Origin: an uncultured Tenacibaculum sp.
GTDB taxonomy: Bacteria > Bacteroidota > Bacteroidia > Flavobacteriales > Flavobacteriaceae
Length of the DNA: 64,000 nucleotides
Assembly (NCBI RefSeq): GCF_947494125.1
Contig: NZ_CANLTU010000001.1
Span: 372,001-436,000, forward strand
Reading direction: 5' to 3'
This document shows, piece after piece, positions 42,364 through 51,058 of the stretch. Positions within the stretch are counted from its first letter, which is position 1. The number at the start of each line of letters is the position of its first letter. Under the pieces are notes generated by a model. That model was not told the DNA's origin, did no database searches, and was given only the letters and a program-made list of their open reading frames with translations. Made by a program: the position numbers and the translations under genes.

Positions 42364-43110
42364 TTATCCTTTTAAACTTGCTTTCATAAATTCACTATTC
42401 ATACGAGCAATGTTTTCTAAAGAAATTCCTTTAGGACATTCAATTTCACAAGCACCAGTATTAGTACAGTTTCCAAAACCTTCAGCATCCATTTGAGCTA
42501 CCATGTTTAAAACACGATCTGTAGCTTCTACTTGTCCTTGAGGTAATAAAGCATATTGAGATACTTTAGCACCTACAAATAACATTGCAGAAGAGTTTTT
42601 ACAGGTAGCAACACAAGCACCACAACCAATACAAGTTGCAGCATCCATAGCGTCATCTGCATCTTTTTTAGGAATTGGAATTGCGTTTGCATCTTGCGTA
42701 TTTCCTGAAGTGTTTACAGAAATGTAACCACCAGCTTGTTGTATACGTTCAAAAGAAGTTCTATCAACAACTAAATCTTTAATTACAGGAAATGCTGCAG
42801 CTCTAAATGGCTCAATAGTAATAGTATCACCATCTTTAAACATACGCATGTGTAACTGACAAGTAGTTACACCTCTGTCTGGTCCGTGAGCTTCACCATT
42901 AATATACATTGAACACATACCACAAATACCCTCACGACAATCATGATCAAAAGCAACAGGTTCATCACCTTTATTAATTATTTGCTCATTAAGCACATCC
43001 ATCATTTCTAAGAAAGACATATGCTCAGAAATGTCGGTTACTTGGTAATCGACCATTTTTCCTTTATCACTTGCGTTTTTTTGACGCCAAACTTTTAAAG
43101 TAAGATTCAT
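42364..43110 (-). CDS. sdhB: succinate dehydrogenase/fumarate reductase iron-sulfur subunit
   Basis: This 248-residue subunit carries three clusters: [2Fe-2S] ligands in [12 protein letters not shown] and the later TTCQ, [4Fe-4S] in [11 protein letters not shown], and [3Fe-4S] in [15 protein letters not shown]. It passes electrons from the flavin in SdhA to the membrane subunit and quinone. It is the third gene of the operon, ending nine bases after sdhA. The N-terminal wording ([19 protein letters not shown]) is typical of the Bacteroidota and B. subtilis-like type. It acts on the inner face of the cytoplasmic membrane. Confidence 0.97.
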   Translation of the reverse strand: MNLTLKVWRQKNASDKGKMVDYQVTDISEHMSFLEMMDVLNEQIINKGDEPVAFDHDCREGICGMCSMYINGEAHGPDRGVTTCQLHMRMFKDGDTITIEPFRAAAFPVIKDLVVDRTSFERIQQAGGYISVNTSGNTQDANAIPIPKKDADDAMDAATCIGCGACVATCKNSSAMLFVGAKVSQYALLPQGQVEATDRVLNMVAQMDAEGFGNCTNTGACEIECPKGISLENIARMNSEFMKASLKG

Positions 43111-43119
43111 AATACTTTC

Positions 43120-45132
43120 TTATTTATATGAACGTTGTTTCAATTCAATATCGTTAAACTCTAATTCTTCTTTGTGTAAAACTGCATTTGCAGGTTCTCC
43201 TTTATATTCCCAAGCAGCAACATATGCGTAATCTTTATCGTTACGTTTTGCTTCTCCTTTTTGTAATCCGTCTAATTCAACAGATTCTTCTCTAAAGTGA
43301 CCTCCACAAGACTCGTTTCTATTTAATGCATCCTTTGCAAATAATTCTCCTAACTCTAAGAAATCAGCTACTCTTCCAGCTTTTTCTAATTCAGGGTTCA
43401 TTTCGTTTGCATCACCAGGTACAGTAACGTTTTTCCAAAAATCTTCACGTAACGCTTTAATTTCAGCCATTGCTTCTTTTAAACCTTGTTCGTTACGAGC
43501 CATTCCACATTTTTCCCACATGATTTTTCCTAATTTCTTGTGGTAATAATCTACAGAATGTTCTCCTTTATTATTGATAAAGAAATCTACACGTTCTTTA
43601 ACTGCTTTCTCAGCTTCTTCAAACTCTTTAGAATCTGTTGAGATTTTACCTGTACGAATATCATCAGATAAATAATCTCCAATTGTATAAGGTAATACGA
43701 AATAACCATCAGCTAAACCTTGCATTAGTGCAGAAGCTCCTAAACGGTTTGCACCATGATCAGAGAAGTTAGCTTCCCCTATACAATATAAACCATCAAC
43801 TGTAGTCATTAAGTTATAATCAACCCAAACACCACCCATTGTATAGTGTGTTGCAGGATAAATCATCATTGGAGTTTCATATGGATTTTCATCTACAATC
43901 TTCTCATACATTTGGAATAAGTTACCGTATTTTGCTTCAACGATAGCTTGTCCTAATTCGTATATTTTTGCTTCAGAAGGATTAGTTACGTGTTGTAATT
44001 TTGCTTGCTCTCTACCATAACGATCGATTGCCGATTTAAAATCTAAGTATACAGCTTCTCCTGTTGCATTTACTCCGTAACCAGCATCACAACGCTCTTT
44101 TGCTGCACGAGAGGCAACATCACGAGGTACTAAATTACCAAATGCAGGATATCTTCTTTCTAAGTAATAATCTCTTTCATCTTCAGTCAATTCAGTAGGC
44201 TTTTTACGACCTTCTCTAATTGCCAATACATCTTCTATATTCTTAGGAACCCAAATACGTCCATCATTACGTAATGATTCAGACATTAAGGTTAACTTAG
44301 ATTGGTAGTCTCCCGAACGAGGAATACACGTTGGGTGAATTTGTGTATAACAAGGATTTGCGAAATACGCTCCTTTTTTATGAATTTTCCAAGCTGCAGT
44401 TGCATTAGAACCCATTGCATTGGTTGATAAGAAATATACATTTCCGTATCCACCAGTTGCAATTACAACGGCGTGTGCTGAATGACGTTCGATTTCACCA
44501 GTAATTAAATTACGAGTGATAATTCCACGAGCTTTTCCATCAACAATAACAACATCTAACATTTCGTGACGATTGAACATTTCAATTTTACCACGAGCAA
44601 TTTGACGGTTCATTGCAGAGTAAGCACCTAATAATAACTGCTGACCAGTTTGTCCTTTTGCATAAAAAGTTCTTGAAACTAATACACCACCAAATGAACG
44701 GTTATCTAATAACCCACCATATTCACGAGCAAAAGGAACTCCTTGTGCTACACATTGGTCAATAATATCAGCAGAAACTTCTGCTAAACGATGTACGTTA
44801 GCTTCACGAGAACGGTAATCTCCACCTTTTACAGTATCGTAAAATAATCGGTAAAAAGAATCACCATCACCTTGATAGTTTTTTGCTGCATTAATTCCTC
44901 CCTGTGCTGCAATCGAATGTGCTCTACGTGGAGAATCTTGATAAGCAAATGCTTTAACATTATAGCCTAATTCAGCTAAAGTTGCTGAAGCAGAACCACC
45001 AGCTAAACCTGTACCAACTACAATAACATCAATGTTACGTTTGTTAGCAGGGTTAACTAAATCAATTTTGTCTTTATAAGTTGTCCATTTATCTTTAATT
45101 GGACCTTTTGGTACTTTTGAATCTAAAGCCAT
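43120..45132 (-). CDS. sdhA: succinate dehydrogenase/fumarate reductase flavoprotein subunit
   Basis: This 670-residue catalytic subunit binds FAD covalently. The Rossmann motif [19 protein letters not shown] is at ~35-53, followed by [17 protein letters not shown], containing the flavin-linking histidine. The substrate and catalytic regions follow ([28 protein letters not shown] with the proton-shuttling Arg, and [19 protein letters not shown]). It oxidises succinate to fumarate in the citric acid cycle and respiratory chain. Length and motifs match the Bacteroidota type B enzyme, which in anaerobic relatives can run as a fumarate reductase. Which direction dominates here cannot be read from sequence. 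Confidence 0.97.
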   Translation of the reverse strand: MALDSKVPKGPIKDKWTTYKDKIDLVNPANKRNIDVIVVGTGLAGGSASATLAELGYNVKAFAYQDSPRRAHSIAAQGGINAAKNYQGDGDSFYRLFYDTVKGGDYRSREANVHRLAEVSADIIDQCVAQGVPFAREYGGLLDNRSFGGVLVSRTFYAKGQTGQQLLLGAYSAMNRQIARGKIEMFNRHEMLDVVIVDGKARGIITRNLITGEIERHSAHAVVIATGGYGNVYFLSTNAMGSNATAAWKIHKKGAYFANPCYTQIHPTCIPRSGDYQSKLTLMSESLRNDGRIWVPKNIEDVLAIREGRKKPTELTEDERDYYLERRYPAFGNLVPRDVASRAAKERCDAGYGVNATGEAVYLDFKSAIDRYGREQAKLQHVTNPSEAKIYELGQAIVEAKYGNLFQMYEKIVDENPYETPMMIYPATHYTMGGVWVDYNLMTTVDGLYCIGEANFSDHGANRLGASALMQGLADGYFVLPYTIGDYLSDDIRTGKISTDSKEFEEAEKAVKERVDFFINNKGEHSVDYYHKKLGKIMWEKCGMARNEQGLKEAMAEIKALREDFWKNVTVPGDANEMNPELEKAGRVADFLELGELFAKDALNRNESCGGHFREESVELDGLQKGEAKRNDKDYAYVAAWEYKGEPANAVLHKEELEFNDIELKQRSYK

Positions 45133-45144
45133 ACTTGTTTCGTA

Positions 45145-45819
45145 TTAATGATTGAAATGGTGAAATAATGCAATAATGATAAATCCAACAGGTAATCCAA
45201 TTGCATAAATTTTACTGAATGTTTTCAATCCTTTAGTGTATTTATTATTTGCTCCAACTGATTGGAATGCAGAACTAAAACCATGTAACAAGTGCATTGC
45301 TAAAAATACAAATGCAATGATGTAAGCACCAACTCTAATTGGATTTAAGAATTTGTGTTGTAATTCGTGGAAATATCTAAGTTCTCCATCGTGTAAACCA
45401 CTCCAGTCACCTTGAATGAATTTGGTGTTAATTTCTGGGAACCAGAAATCTACGAAATGTAACAATACAAATGCTAAAATTGCTGCTCCAGACCAAATCA
45501 TGTTTCTACTCATCCAAGTAGAATTTGCTGCTCCGTTATTCTTAGCATAACTTACTTTTCTTGCACTCCAGTTTTTTGCTTCTAATACAAATCCCATTAC
45601 AAAGTGAAAAACTACTCCGAAAATTAAGACAGGTTGCATTACATATTGTATTAACGCGTTGGTTCCCATGAAATGAGATAACTTGTTAAATGTAGCTCCG
45701 TTGTCTGGAAAAATTGAAGTAATGTTGATTGCAAAGTGCTGTAATAAGAAAAACATCAAGAAGAATGCCGAAAGTGCCATGGCAAATTTTCTTCCGATTG
45801 AAGATTTTAATAATCCCAT
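45145..45819 (-). CDS. sdhC: succinate dehydrogenase cytochrome b subunit
   Basis: This 224-residue integral membrane subunit has five hydrophobic segments and haem-ligand histidines in typical positions (FLLQHFAINIT, FHFVMGF, LLHFVDFWF, MHLLHGFSSAF). It anchors SdhAB and carries electrons to quinone. As first gene of the operon it is preceded by a well-matched promoter 29-60 bases upstream, and sdhA starts 12 bases after its stop. The single fused anchor, instead of SdhC plus SdhD, defines the type B complex. Confidence 0.95.
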   Translation of the reverse strand: MGLLKSSIGRKFAMALSAFFLMFFLLQHFAINITSIFPDNGATFNKLSHFMGTNALIQYVMQPVLIFGVVFHFVMGFVLEAKNWSARKVSYAKNNGAANSTWMSRNMIWSGAAILAFVLLHFVDFWFPEINTKFIQGDWSGLHDGELRYFHELQHKFLNPIRVGAYIIAFVFLAMHLLHGFSSAFQSVGANNKYTKGLKTFSKIYAIGLPVGFIIIALFHHFNH

Positions 45820-45847
45820 TATTTTGTTTATTGATTATAATATACTA

Positions 45848-45879
45848 CAAATTTAAGGGCTTCACGCTACACGGACAAA
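45848..45879 (-). promoter_or_regulatory. sdhCAB promoter
   Basis: On the minus strand TTTG (45876-45879) and TAAATTTG (45848-45855) are 20 bases apart, an excellent match to the Bacteroidota primary sigma-factor promoter. The -7 box lies 29 bases before the sdhC start codon. Confidence 0.8.
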
Positions 45880-46047
45880 CTTTACGAATTCTTTTCTTAA
45901 ATATTTAGAATGGGTTTAAATAGGAAGAGTAGTCTGCTAAAAAATAAATGATTAAATAACCTTTTGCTCTGATGAAATTATCATTTACTCAGTTTTTATA
46001 AGAGTGTTTGTAGTAATTCGCAGTATAATTAGAACAAAATTTATATA

Positions 46048-47289
46048 ATGAAATCAGGAAAAAAAATCGTAATAGGAATAATCATTGGATTAGCATTCGG
46101 TGTCGTAATAGGATTAACAATAAATAATTTAGCTCTTGGGATTATTGTTGGAACAGCTTTAGGAGTAGCTACGGGAGTTATTTTTAAATTAAAAAAGTAT
46201 CCAAAATTAAAATGGACGTTAGTTTCAGTAATTGGTTTAATAATAATTATTATTTCATTCGGAGTTTGGTTTATTAATCTCTTGCCTCTTCAGGAAATGA
46301 AAAAGGATTTAACATCGAGTAAAATGGAAGATATTTCTTATTTATCTAAAAACATTATTCCACAAAGAGGAAAAATATTAGCAGTGGTTACCAGTACTGA
46401 AACCATGGGAAATAGTGGAAAAAGTACAGGTTATGAGTTAACTGAATTATCACGTGCTTACTATGTTTTTAAAGCGAATGGTTTTGAAGTAGATGTGGCA
46501 AGTCCTTTAGGAGGAAAACCAGCAGTTATTCTTGATGATGATGATATGAGAGAATTTGATTATGCTTTTTTAAATGATTCTATAGCACAATATAAAACGA
46601 GTCATACAATTCCATTGAATGATGTAAAAGGAGAAGATTATAGTGCTGTGTTTTTTGTTGGAGGTAAAGGAGCAATGTTCGATTTCCCACATAATAAAGC
46701 AATTCAAGAAATTGTAAAAAATCATTACCAATCAGGTAAAGTTATTGGGGCAGTTTGTCATGGACCTGCTGCTTTAGTAAATGTAACTCTTGATAATGGA
46801 ACACATCTTTTAGAGAATAAAAAAGTAAGTGGTTTTACAAATGAAGAAGAATTACTGTTAATTCCGGATGCAGCATCTATATTTCCTTTTCTTTTACAAG
46901 ATAAATTAACATCGAGAGGAGCTAAATTTAATGAAGGAGCGATGTATTTAGAAACAATAAGTCATGATAATAATTTAATAACAGGACAGAATCCTTGGTC
47001 TACATGGAAATTAGCCGAGACTATGATAAAACAATTAGGATATATGCCTAAGTATAGAGAGAATACAGGAGAAGAAAATGCTGGAAAAGTTCTGTTAGTG
47101 TACGAAAAAGAAGGTTCTAAAAAAGCAAAAGAGTTAATTGATAAATTAATAATACAAGAGAAAAAGCAAGTTGATAGATTATTAATGGCATCACACAGTG
47201 TTATGGCAGCAATGAAAGGAGATATAGGTCAATTTTTTGGTTTGTTAGGATTAACTTCTTATACAAAAAGTAAATCTAAAAGGAATTAA
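46048..47289 (+). CDS. membrane-anchored DJ-1/PfpI-family protein
   Basis: The first ~80 residues form two or three Gly-rich hydrophobic segments (KKIVIGIIIGLAFGVVIGLTINN and KLKWTLVSVIGLIIIIISFGVW). The rest is a class I glutamine-amidotransferase-like DJ-1/PfpI domain. Its nucleophile elbow is Cys237 in GAVCHGPAAL, with a supporting FVGGKGAMFDFPHN and a TGQNPWS end similar to Hsp31-type proteins. At 413 residues it is much longer than soluble PfpI. The C-terminal extra region after ~340 is basic and helical. It might deglycate or hydrolyse a small substrate near the membrane; the activity is unverified. It has its own terminator. Confidence 0.82.
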   Translation: MKSGKKIVIGIIIGLAFGVVIGLTINNLALGIIVGTALGVATGVIFKLKKYPKLKWTLVSVIGLIIIIISFGVWFINLLPLQEMKKDLTSSKMEDISYLSKNIIPQRGKILAVVTSTETMGNSGKSTGYELTELSRAYYVFKANGFEVDVASPLGGKPAVILDDDDMREFDYAFLNDSIAQYKTSHTIPLNDVKGEDYSAVFFVGGKGAMFDFPHNKAIQEIVKNHYQSGKVIGAVCHGPAALVNVTLDNGTHLLENKKVSGFTNEEELLLIPDAASIFPFLLQDKLTSRGAKFNEGAMYLETISHDNNLITGQNPWSTWKLAETMIKQLGYMPKYRENTGEENAGKVLLVYEKEGSKKAKELIDKLIIQEKKQVDRLLMASHSVMAAMKGDIGQFFGLLGLTSYTKSKSKRN

Positions 47290-47313
47290 ACAAGATCATT
47301 TTGAAAACTTAAG

Positions 47314-47346
47314 AAAACATAAATCCAAAGTGATTTATGTTTTTTG
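47314..47346 (+). terminator. terminator overlapping the next gene's -33 element
   Basis: AAAACATAAATC and GATTTATGTTTT form a perfect 12-base stem with a six-base loop. Its T tract runs directly into the TTTG that serves as -33 element for the following gene. Confidence 0.9.
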
Positions 47347-47371
47347 ATTTTAGTAAATATTCATAAATTTG
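47343..47371 (+). promoter_or_regulatory. promoter of the membrane AraC-type regulator
   Basis: TTTG (47343-47346) and TAAATTTG (47364-47371) are 17 bases apart. Transcription should begin near 47378, which excludes the most upstream TTG (47344) as a start and leaves a very short leader before the TTG at 47386. Confidence 0.7.
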
Positions 47372-47385
47372 AGGAAAATATTCTA

Positions 47386-48432
47386 TTGAGTTTTTTAGAA
47401 ATACTTCTTATCATTATTAGCAGTGCAGGTCTTTTGCATGGTGTTTTATTTGCTTTTTATTTAGGCTTTTTTAAAAAGAAAAAAGTACTAACTAATTTAT
47501 TATTAGGGCTCATATTAATTTTTATGGCTTTTAGAATAGGGAAGTCTGTAATGATGAATTTTGGTGATGATTTAGAACCTGTATTTATCTTTGCAGGATT
47601 AGCTTTTTTACTATTAATTGGCCCATTGTTGAGATGGTATTTATTAGGAATGTTACGCCCTAATTTTAAACTAACAAAAAGCTATTTTGTAGAATTAACT
47701 CCTTTTTTTTTAGTTTTTATAATGAGTTTTTTTATTACCAAAGAATTGTTTGAAAACAATAAGATTGTAATAATAATACTTTCAAGCGTACTTCTTTTTA
47801 TTTATCTACATTTTGCTTTTTATATAGGAGTTTCATGGAAATTGTTGAAAAATAAAAAAAAGGAATTAGAAAAAGAGAGAAAAACGAAATCACAAAAAGC
47901 AATATTCGATTGGTTAAAACTTGTTATTATTGGTTTTGTTATTATTTGGATTTCATATTTTTTAAATCTTATAGAAGATTCAGTTCCATATATTATTGGA
48001 CCAATAATGTATTCGATAATTATCTATTTCCTAAGTTATAAAGCGTTTGAGTTAAAAATTACAGAAATAGATGGAAATGTTTTTAAACCCAATGATAATT
48101 TAATTTTGTTTAATCGAATATCTAAATTAATTATAGATGATGGATTGTATTTTGAATCAGATTTAACACTTTCAAAATTAAGTAATTTGTTGGGGGAAAG
48201 TACTCAGAATGTATCATTAATTATTAATCAATATGCTAAACGAAATTTTAATGATTTTATCAATTATTATAGAATTCAAGAGGCAAAAAAGATGCTTTTA
48301 GATCCAAGTAACGAAAAGTTTACCATTTCTTCAATAGCATTTGATATTGGATTTGGTAGCCTATCTTCTTTTAATAGTGCTTTTAAAAAGCTTGAAGGAA
48401 CAACACCATCAAGTTTTAGAAAAAATAAATAA
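47386..48432 (+). CDS. membrane-bound AraC-type transcriptional regulator
   Basis: The frame opens at TTG 47344, but that codon lies in the promoter. I choose TTG 47386, just before the hydrophobic LSFLEILLIIISSAG and 11 bases after a GAGG. No ATG occurs until 47527, inside a membrane segment. About seven membrane segments (first ~230 residues) are followed by an AraC-family DNA-binding domain near the C-terminus. Its two helix-turn-helices include LSKLSNLLGESTQNVSLIINQ and ISSIAFDIGFGSLSSFNSAFKKLEGTTPSSFRK. Such 7TM-AraC fusions are typical of Bacteroidota. They bind DNA from the membrane, and the ligand is unknown. Confidence 0.8.
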   Translation: MSFLEILLIIISSAGLLHGVLFAFYLGFFKKKKVLTNLLLGLILIFMAFRIGKSVMMNFGDDLEPVFIFAGLAFLLLIGPLLRWYLLGMLRPNFKLTKSYFVELTPFFLVFIMSFFITKELFENNKIVIIILSSVLLFIYLHFAFYIGVSWKLLKNKKKELEKERKTKSQKAIFDWLKLVIIGFVIIWISYFLNLIEDSVPYIIGPIMYSIIIYFLSYKAFELKITEIDGNVFKPNDNLILFNRISKLIIDDGLYFESDLTLSKLSNLLGESTQNVSLIINQYAKRNFNDFINYYRIQEAKKMLLDPSNEKFTISSIAFDIGFGSLSSFNSAFKKLEGTTPSSFRKNK

Positions 48433-48440
48433 ATATTTTA

Positions 48441-49130
48441 TCAATTAGCTAAAACAAAATTTAAAATATTAGATAATTCTTGAGGCTTTTCTAAAGGAAT
48501 CATATGCCCACAATTTTTAATGCTAATGAATTTTCCTTTTAAAGTACGGTTAGCTGCTTTTTTTATTTCTTCAGAAAGAACTAGCGCATCGTTTTTGGCA
48601 GAAACAAACAAAATAGGAGTATTCAATTTAGAAACTTGTTCAGAAATATCTATCCTAGAAGAGGTAGCTTTTAACTGACGGATTAAAACTTCTTTGCCTA
48701 AATCGTTATCCATTTTTCTAATAACTCCAGTAATTTTTTTGTTGTGATGATTATCTGGATGTAAGAACTGTTGAATTCTTGTTTGCGAAATTCCTTTGTA
48801 TTTATGTTTTTCTAAAAAAGTAGTAGTACTTTGCCTTAGTAGAATTTCTTTTTCGTTTAACCCATTTGCATTGGCAGCCACAATAATTAATTTTTTGACT
48901 TTTTCTGGAAAGTGAATAGCAAAATTTAAGGCAGAGAATCCACCTAAAGAGAATCCAACAATAATTGCAGGTTCTTCAATTTTAGATAAAATAATAGTAT
49001 TGATTTCTTTAAAAGAAATTGCGGAAGTAATATCAACATATATGGGTTCTATGTTTTCTAATTTTGGAAATACAAATTGCCATAGATCTACAGTACACAT
49101 AGTACCAGAAATAAAATATACTTTTTGCAT
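48441..49130 (-). CDS. alpha/beta hydrolase
   Basis: This 229-residue cytoplasmic protein has the alpha/beta-hydrolase fold. The nucleophile is Ser61 in VGFSLGGFS, the Asp is in FVSAKNDALV and the His in KNCGHMIPLEKP near the C-terminus. The lid region (residues ~95-150) is helical and short, as in small carboxylesterases. The substrate is unknown. Its start is separated by one base from the stop of the DUF6973 gene, so they are one transcript. It converges on the AraC-type gene with only eight bases between stops and no hairpin. Confidence 0.87.
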   Translation of the reverse strand: MQKVYFISGTMCTVDLWQFVFPKLENIEPIYVDITSAISFKEINTIILSKIEEPAIIVGFSLGGFSALNFAIHFPEKVKKLIIVAANANGLNEKEILLRQSTTTFLEKHKYKGISQTRIQQFLHPDNHHNKKITGVIRKMDNDLGKEVLIRQLKATSSRIDISEQVSKLNTPILFVSAKNDALVLSEEIKKAANRTLKGKFISIKNCGHMIPLEKPQELSNILNFVLAN

Positions 49131-49757
49131 TTATTTTTTACTATTAGAATTAATCAAACATTTATTGTTCTCCCATTTACCTTTTAAAGACTCTTGAGTA
49201 ATGTGTTCATTGTTACAAGTTAAAAAACCACCTTGTTTGTCTTTTTTAATTACTCTTAGTTTTCCATCAAGAATTGCATTGATAACTCTGTAAATTAACC
49301 CATTTTTTGGAGTTTTACTTCCTTTTCGAGTAAAAGATAATCCGATTTCATTATTAAACAAATCCATAGTAGAAGATATTTTATCTGGAATAACTCCATC
49401 CTCTAATTTGCGTTTTTTATAGGTTTTGTAATTTTCTCTTTCATGTGCTTTACCTAAAGAACGTGCAGCGTTTAAACCAATTTCTTGTCGTAAACTAGCC
49501 ATCCAAAAAGCATGGCGAAAAGCATCTACTTGTCCACCTGAAGGATCACCATCTAAAAGAGGAGATTTTTTAATAGAGTCAGCAATTCTATTTGCTTCAC
49601 GTGAAACATTTAATGCTTTTTTTGCCTTGAAAGGATGAAATAGCACCCACATCTTTTTTTGATGTGATAGTTTTTTTAATTTTTTCCAGTTCGATTGTGA
49701 GAAAGCAATAGTGTTTAAAAAGATGAAATAAACAAATAAAAACCTCTTAATTGACAT
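49131..49757 (-). CDS. secreted protein, DUF6973-like
   Basis: This 208-residue precursor has a Sec signal (MSIKRFLFVYFIFLNTIAFSQ). The core contains GGQVDAFRHAFWMASLRQEIG (75-95), with a conserved-looking DxFRHxxW motif, then AHERENYKTYKKRK and a SSTMDLFNNEIG helix. This pattern resembles the DUF6973 group. The His and acidic residues suggest a metal or catalytic site, but no function is known. It ends on the start of the alpha/beta hydrolase gene and is divergent from the soluble AraC regulator. A TATATTTG box (49774-49781, minus strand) lies just upstream. Confidence 0.6.
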   Translation of the reverse strand: MSIKRFLFVYFIFLNTIAFSQSNWKKLKKLSHQKKMWVLFHPFKAKKALNVSREANRIADSIKKSPLLDGDPSGGQVDAFRHAFWMASLRQEIGLNAARSLGKAHERENYKTYKKRKLEDGVIPDKISSTMDLFNNEIGLSFTRKGSKTPKNGLIYRVINAILDGKLRVIKKDKQGGFLTCNNEHITQESLKGKWENNKCLINSNSKK

Positions 49758-49838
49758 GTAATGAATTTTAGTTCAAATATAGCCTTGTTTTGTTAGCTAA
49801 TAATATTTTTTCGACCAAGAATAAAACTATGCAAAACT

Positions 49839-50684
49839 ATGGCTATACAAGAGGTAACTTCACATTCGTACAAAGATATTTTTAGTTTACAAACAATTCA
49901 GTTTGATAAGACCTGTGTCATAAACAAACCGCAACGAATAGATGAGTATAAAATTTTTTGGATTAAACAGGGTACTGGAAAATATAGTATAGACTTTGAA
50001 ACCTATTCTTTTGAAGGAAATGTACTGTGTTTTCTATCTCCAGGACAGATATTTTCTGTCGATTCAGAAAAGATAAACGAAGCGCATTTGTTAAGTTTTG
50101 TGCGAGATTTTTATTGTATTCAAACACATGATTCCGAAATAGCATGTAATGGAATCTTATTTAATAATATTTATGAAACACCATTTGTAAAACCGTGTAA
50201 AAAGGATATAGAAAAATTAAATTTCATTCTAGAAAGTTTAGTTGATGAGTTAAAAAACACTGAAACTGCACAGTATGATATGCTACAAGCATATTTAAAA
50301 CAGTTTATAATTCATTCAGTAAGAATAAAAAAAGAGTTACATACTGTAAAAGAAGATTCCGAAACAAAGTTATTTAAAGATTTTAGTTTGTTGGTAGAAC
50401 AAAATTTTAAAAAACTACACAGTGTTACCGATTATGCTAATCGTTTAGGAATTTCACCAAAATCGTTAACGAAGCATTTTCAAAAAATAGGAACAAAAAC
50501 TCCTAGCGATTTTATTAAAAATAGGGTGATAACAGAAGCAAAACGAAAATTATTGTATTCAACAGAAGCAATAAAAAATATAGCGTTTGATTTAGGGTTT
50601 AACGATCCTGCATACTTTTCTCGCTTTTTCAATAAAGCAACAGGGCAGTCGCCAAAACAGTTTCAAAAAGAACAAAAGGCATAA
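49839..50684 (+). CDS. AraC-family transcriptional regulator (soluble)
   Basis: This 281-residue protein has an N-terminal cupin-like ligand-binding domain (~20-140, with IFWIKQGTGKYSIDFETYSF). A C-terminal AraC-type domain (~180-281) has both helix-turn-helix units (VTDYANRLGISPKSLTKHFQK and IKNIAFDLGFNDPAYFSRFFNKATGQSPKQF). It has no membrane segment. The downstream 254-base region, with a G-run array, a 14-base palindrome and a promoter, leads into the small zinc-ribbon ORF and the AhpD-like gene. These are plausible targets, but the link is inferred from position only. Confidence 0.9.
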   Translation: MAIQEVTSHSYKDIFSLQTIQFDKTCVINKPQRIDEYKIFWIKQGTGKYSIDFETYSFEGNVLCFLSPGQIFSVDSEKINEAHLLSFVRDFYCIQTHDSEIACNGILFNNIYETPFVKPCKKDIEKLNFILESLVDELKNTETAQYDMLQAYLKQFIIHSVRIKKELHTVKEDSETKLFKDFSLLVEQNFKKLHSVTDYANRLGISPKSLTKHFQKIGTKTPSDFIKNRVITEAKRKLLYSTEAIKNIAFDLGFNDPAYFSRFFNKATGQSPKQFQKEQKA

Positions 50685-50688
50685 AAAA

Positions 50689-50759
50689 ACTCGCAACACA
50701 CAAGGGCTACGAGTAAGGGGTATTATTAAAGGGGGTATAACATAAGGGGATATGTTATG
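50689..50759 (+). promoter_or_regulatory. G-run array and hairpins after the AraC gene
   Basis: The segment holds an ACTCG/CGAGT pairing (50689-50714). It also has four AAGGG-type motifs whose G-runs (3, 4, 5 and 4 long) are each separated by exactly ten bases (50704-50749). A hairpin ATAACATA/TATGTTAT follows (50737-50758). In such an AT-rich genome the G-runs stand out. The region could form a G-quadruplex or hold iterated protein sites. No T-rich terminator is seen. Confidence 0.5.
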
Positions 50760-50833
50760 TATAATAATGAGACAAATATAACATTCTTTTCCATTTAGCC
50801 AATTAACATAGGTTAATATTTTTAAAAAAAAAG

Positions 50834-50847
50834 TCCTAACGTTAGGA
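50834..50847 (+). promoter_or_regulatory. 14-base perfect palindrome, candidate operator
   Basis: TCCTAACGTTAGGA is a perfect palindrome about 35 bases upstream of a CATCTTTG -7-like box, a suitable spot for an activator or repressor of the small zinc-ribbon/AhpD-like cluster. Possible binders in the window include the AraC or Crp-like regulators, but neither site type is proven. Confidence 0.5.
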
Positions 50848-50881
50848 ACCTTTGTCCATTTTTAGAAGGTTATTCTCGTCG

Positions 50882-50889
50882 CATCTTTG
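50882..50889 (+). promoter_or_regulatory. -7-like promoter element for the small-ORF/AhpD-like operon
   Basis: CATCTTTG matches TAnnTTTG at all but the first base and is identical to the box found before fbp, including the following TAC. A TTTA (50861-50864), 17 bases away, may be the -33 element. A TTAACCA/TGGTTAA hairpin (50900-50923) lies between it and the start codon. Confidence 0.5.
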
Positions 50890-50938
50890 TACTAGAATTT
50901 TAACCAATGGTTTTCATGGTTAATTAAAAATATAAAAA

Positions 50939-51037
50939 ATGAAGACAGCAGAAGAATATCAATGCCCTAATTGTTGGGGATACCAAGAATACGACAAACA
51001 ATTTTCTGAAAGAGAATTGTGTAACAAACAAAATTAA
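50939..51037 (+). CDS. small zinc-ribbon-like protein (32 residues)
   Basis: This short ORF encodes 32 residues: M-K-T-A-E-E-Y-Q, then Cys9-Pro-Asn-Cys12-Trp-Gly, and a single Cys28 near the end. The CPNC knuckle looks like half of a zinc ribbon. The ATG follows an A-rich leader (AAAAATATAAAAA) nearly identical to that of the AhpD-like gene 21 bases downstream, which supports real translation and co-transcription. It has no signal peptide. With only three cysteines it may dimerise to bind metal, or be a redox partner of the downstream CxxC protein. It is easily missed because of its size. Confidence 0.6.
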   Translation: MKTAEEYQCPNCWGYQEYDKQFSERELCNKQN

Positions 51038-51058
51038 AAACTTTTAAAAAATATAAAA

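Noticed and set aside
47344..47385. Upstream TTG as the start of the membrane AraC gene
   Set aside because: It lies inside the predicted -33 element, upstream of the expected transcription start.
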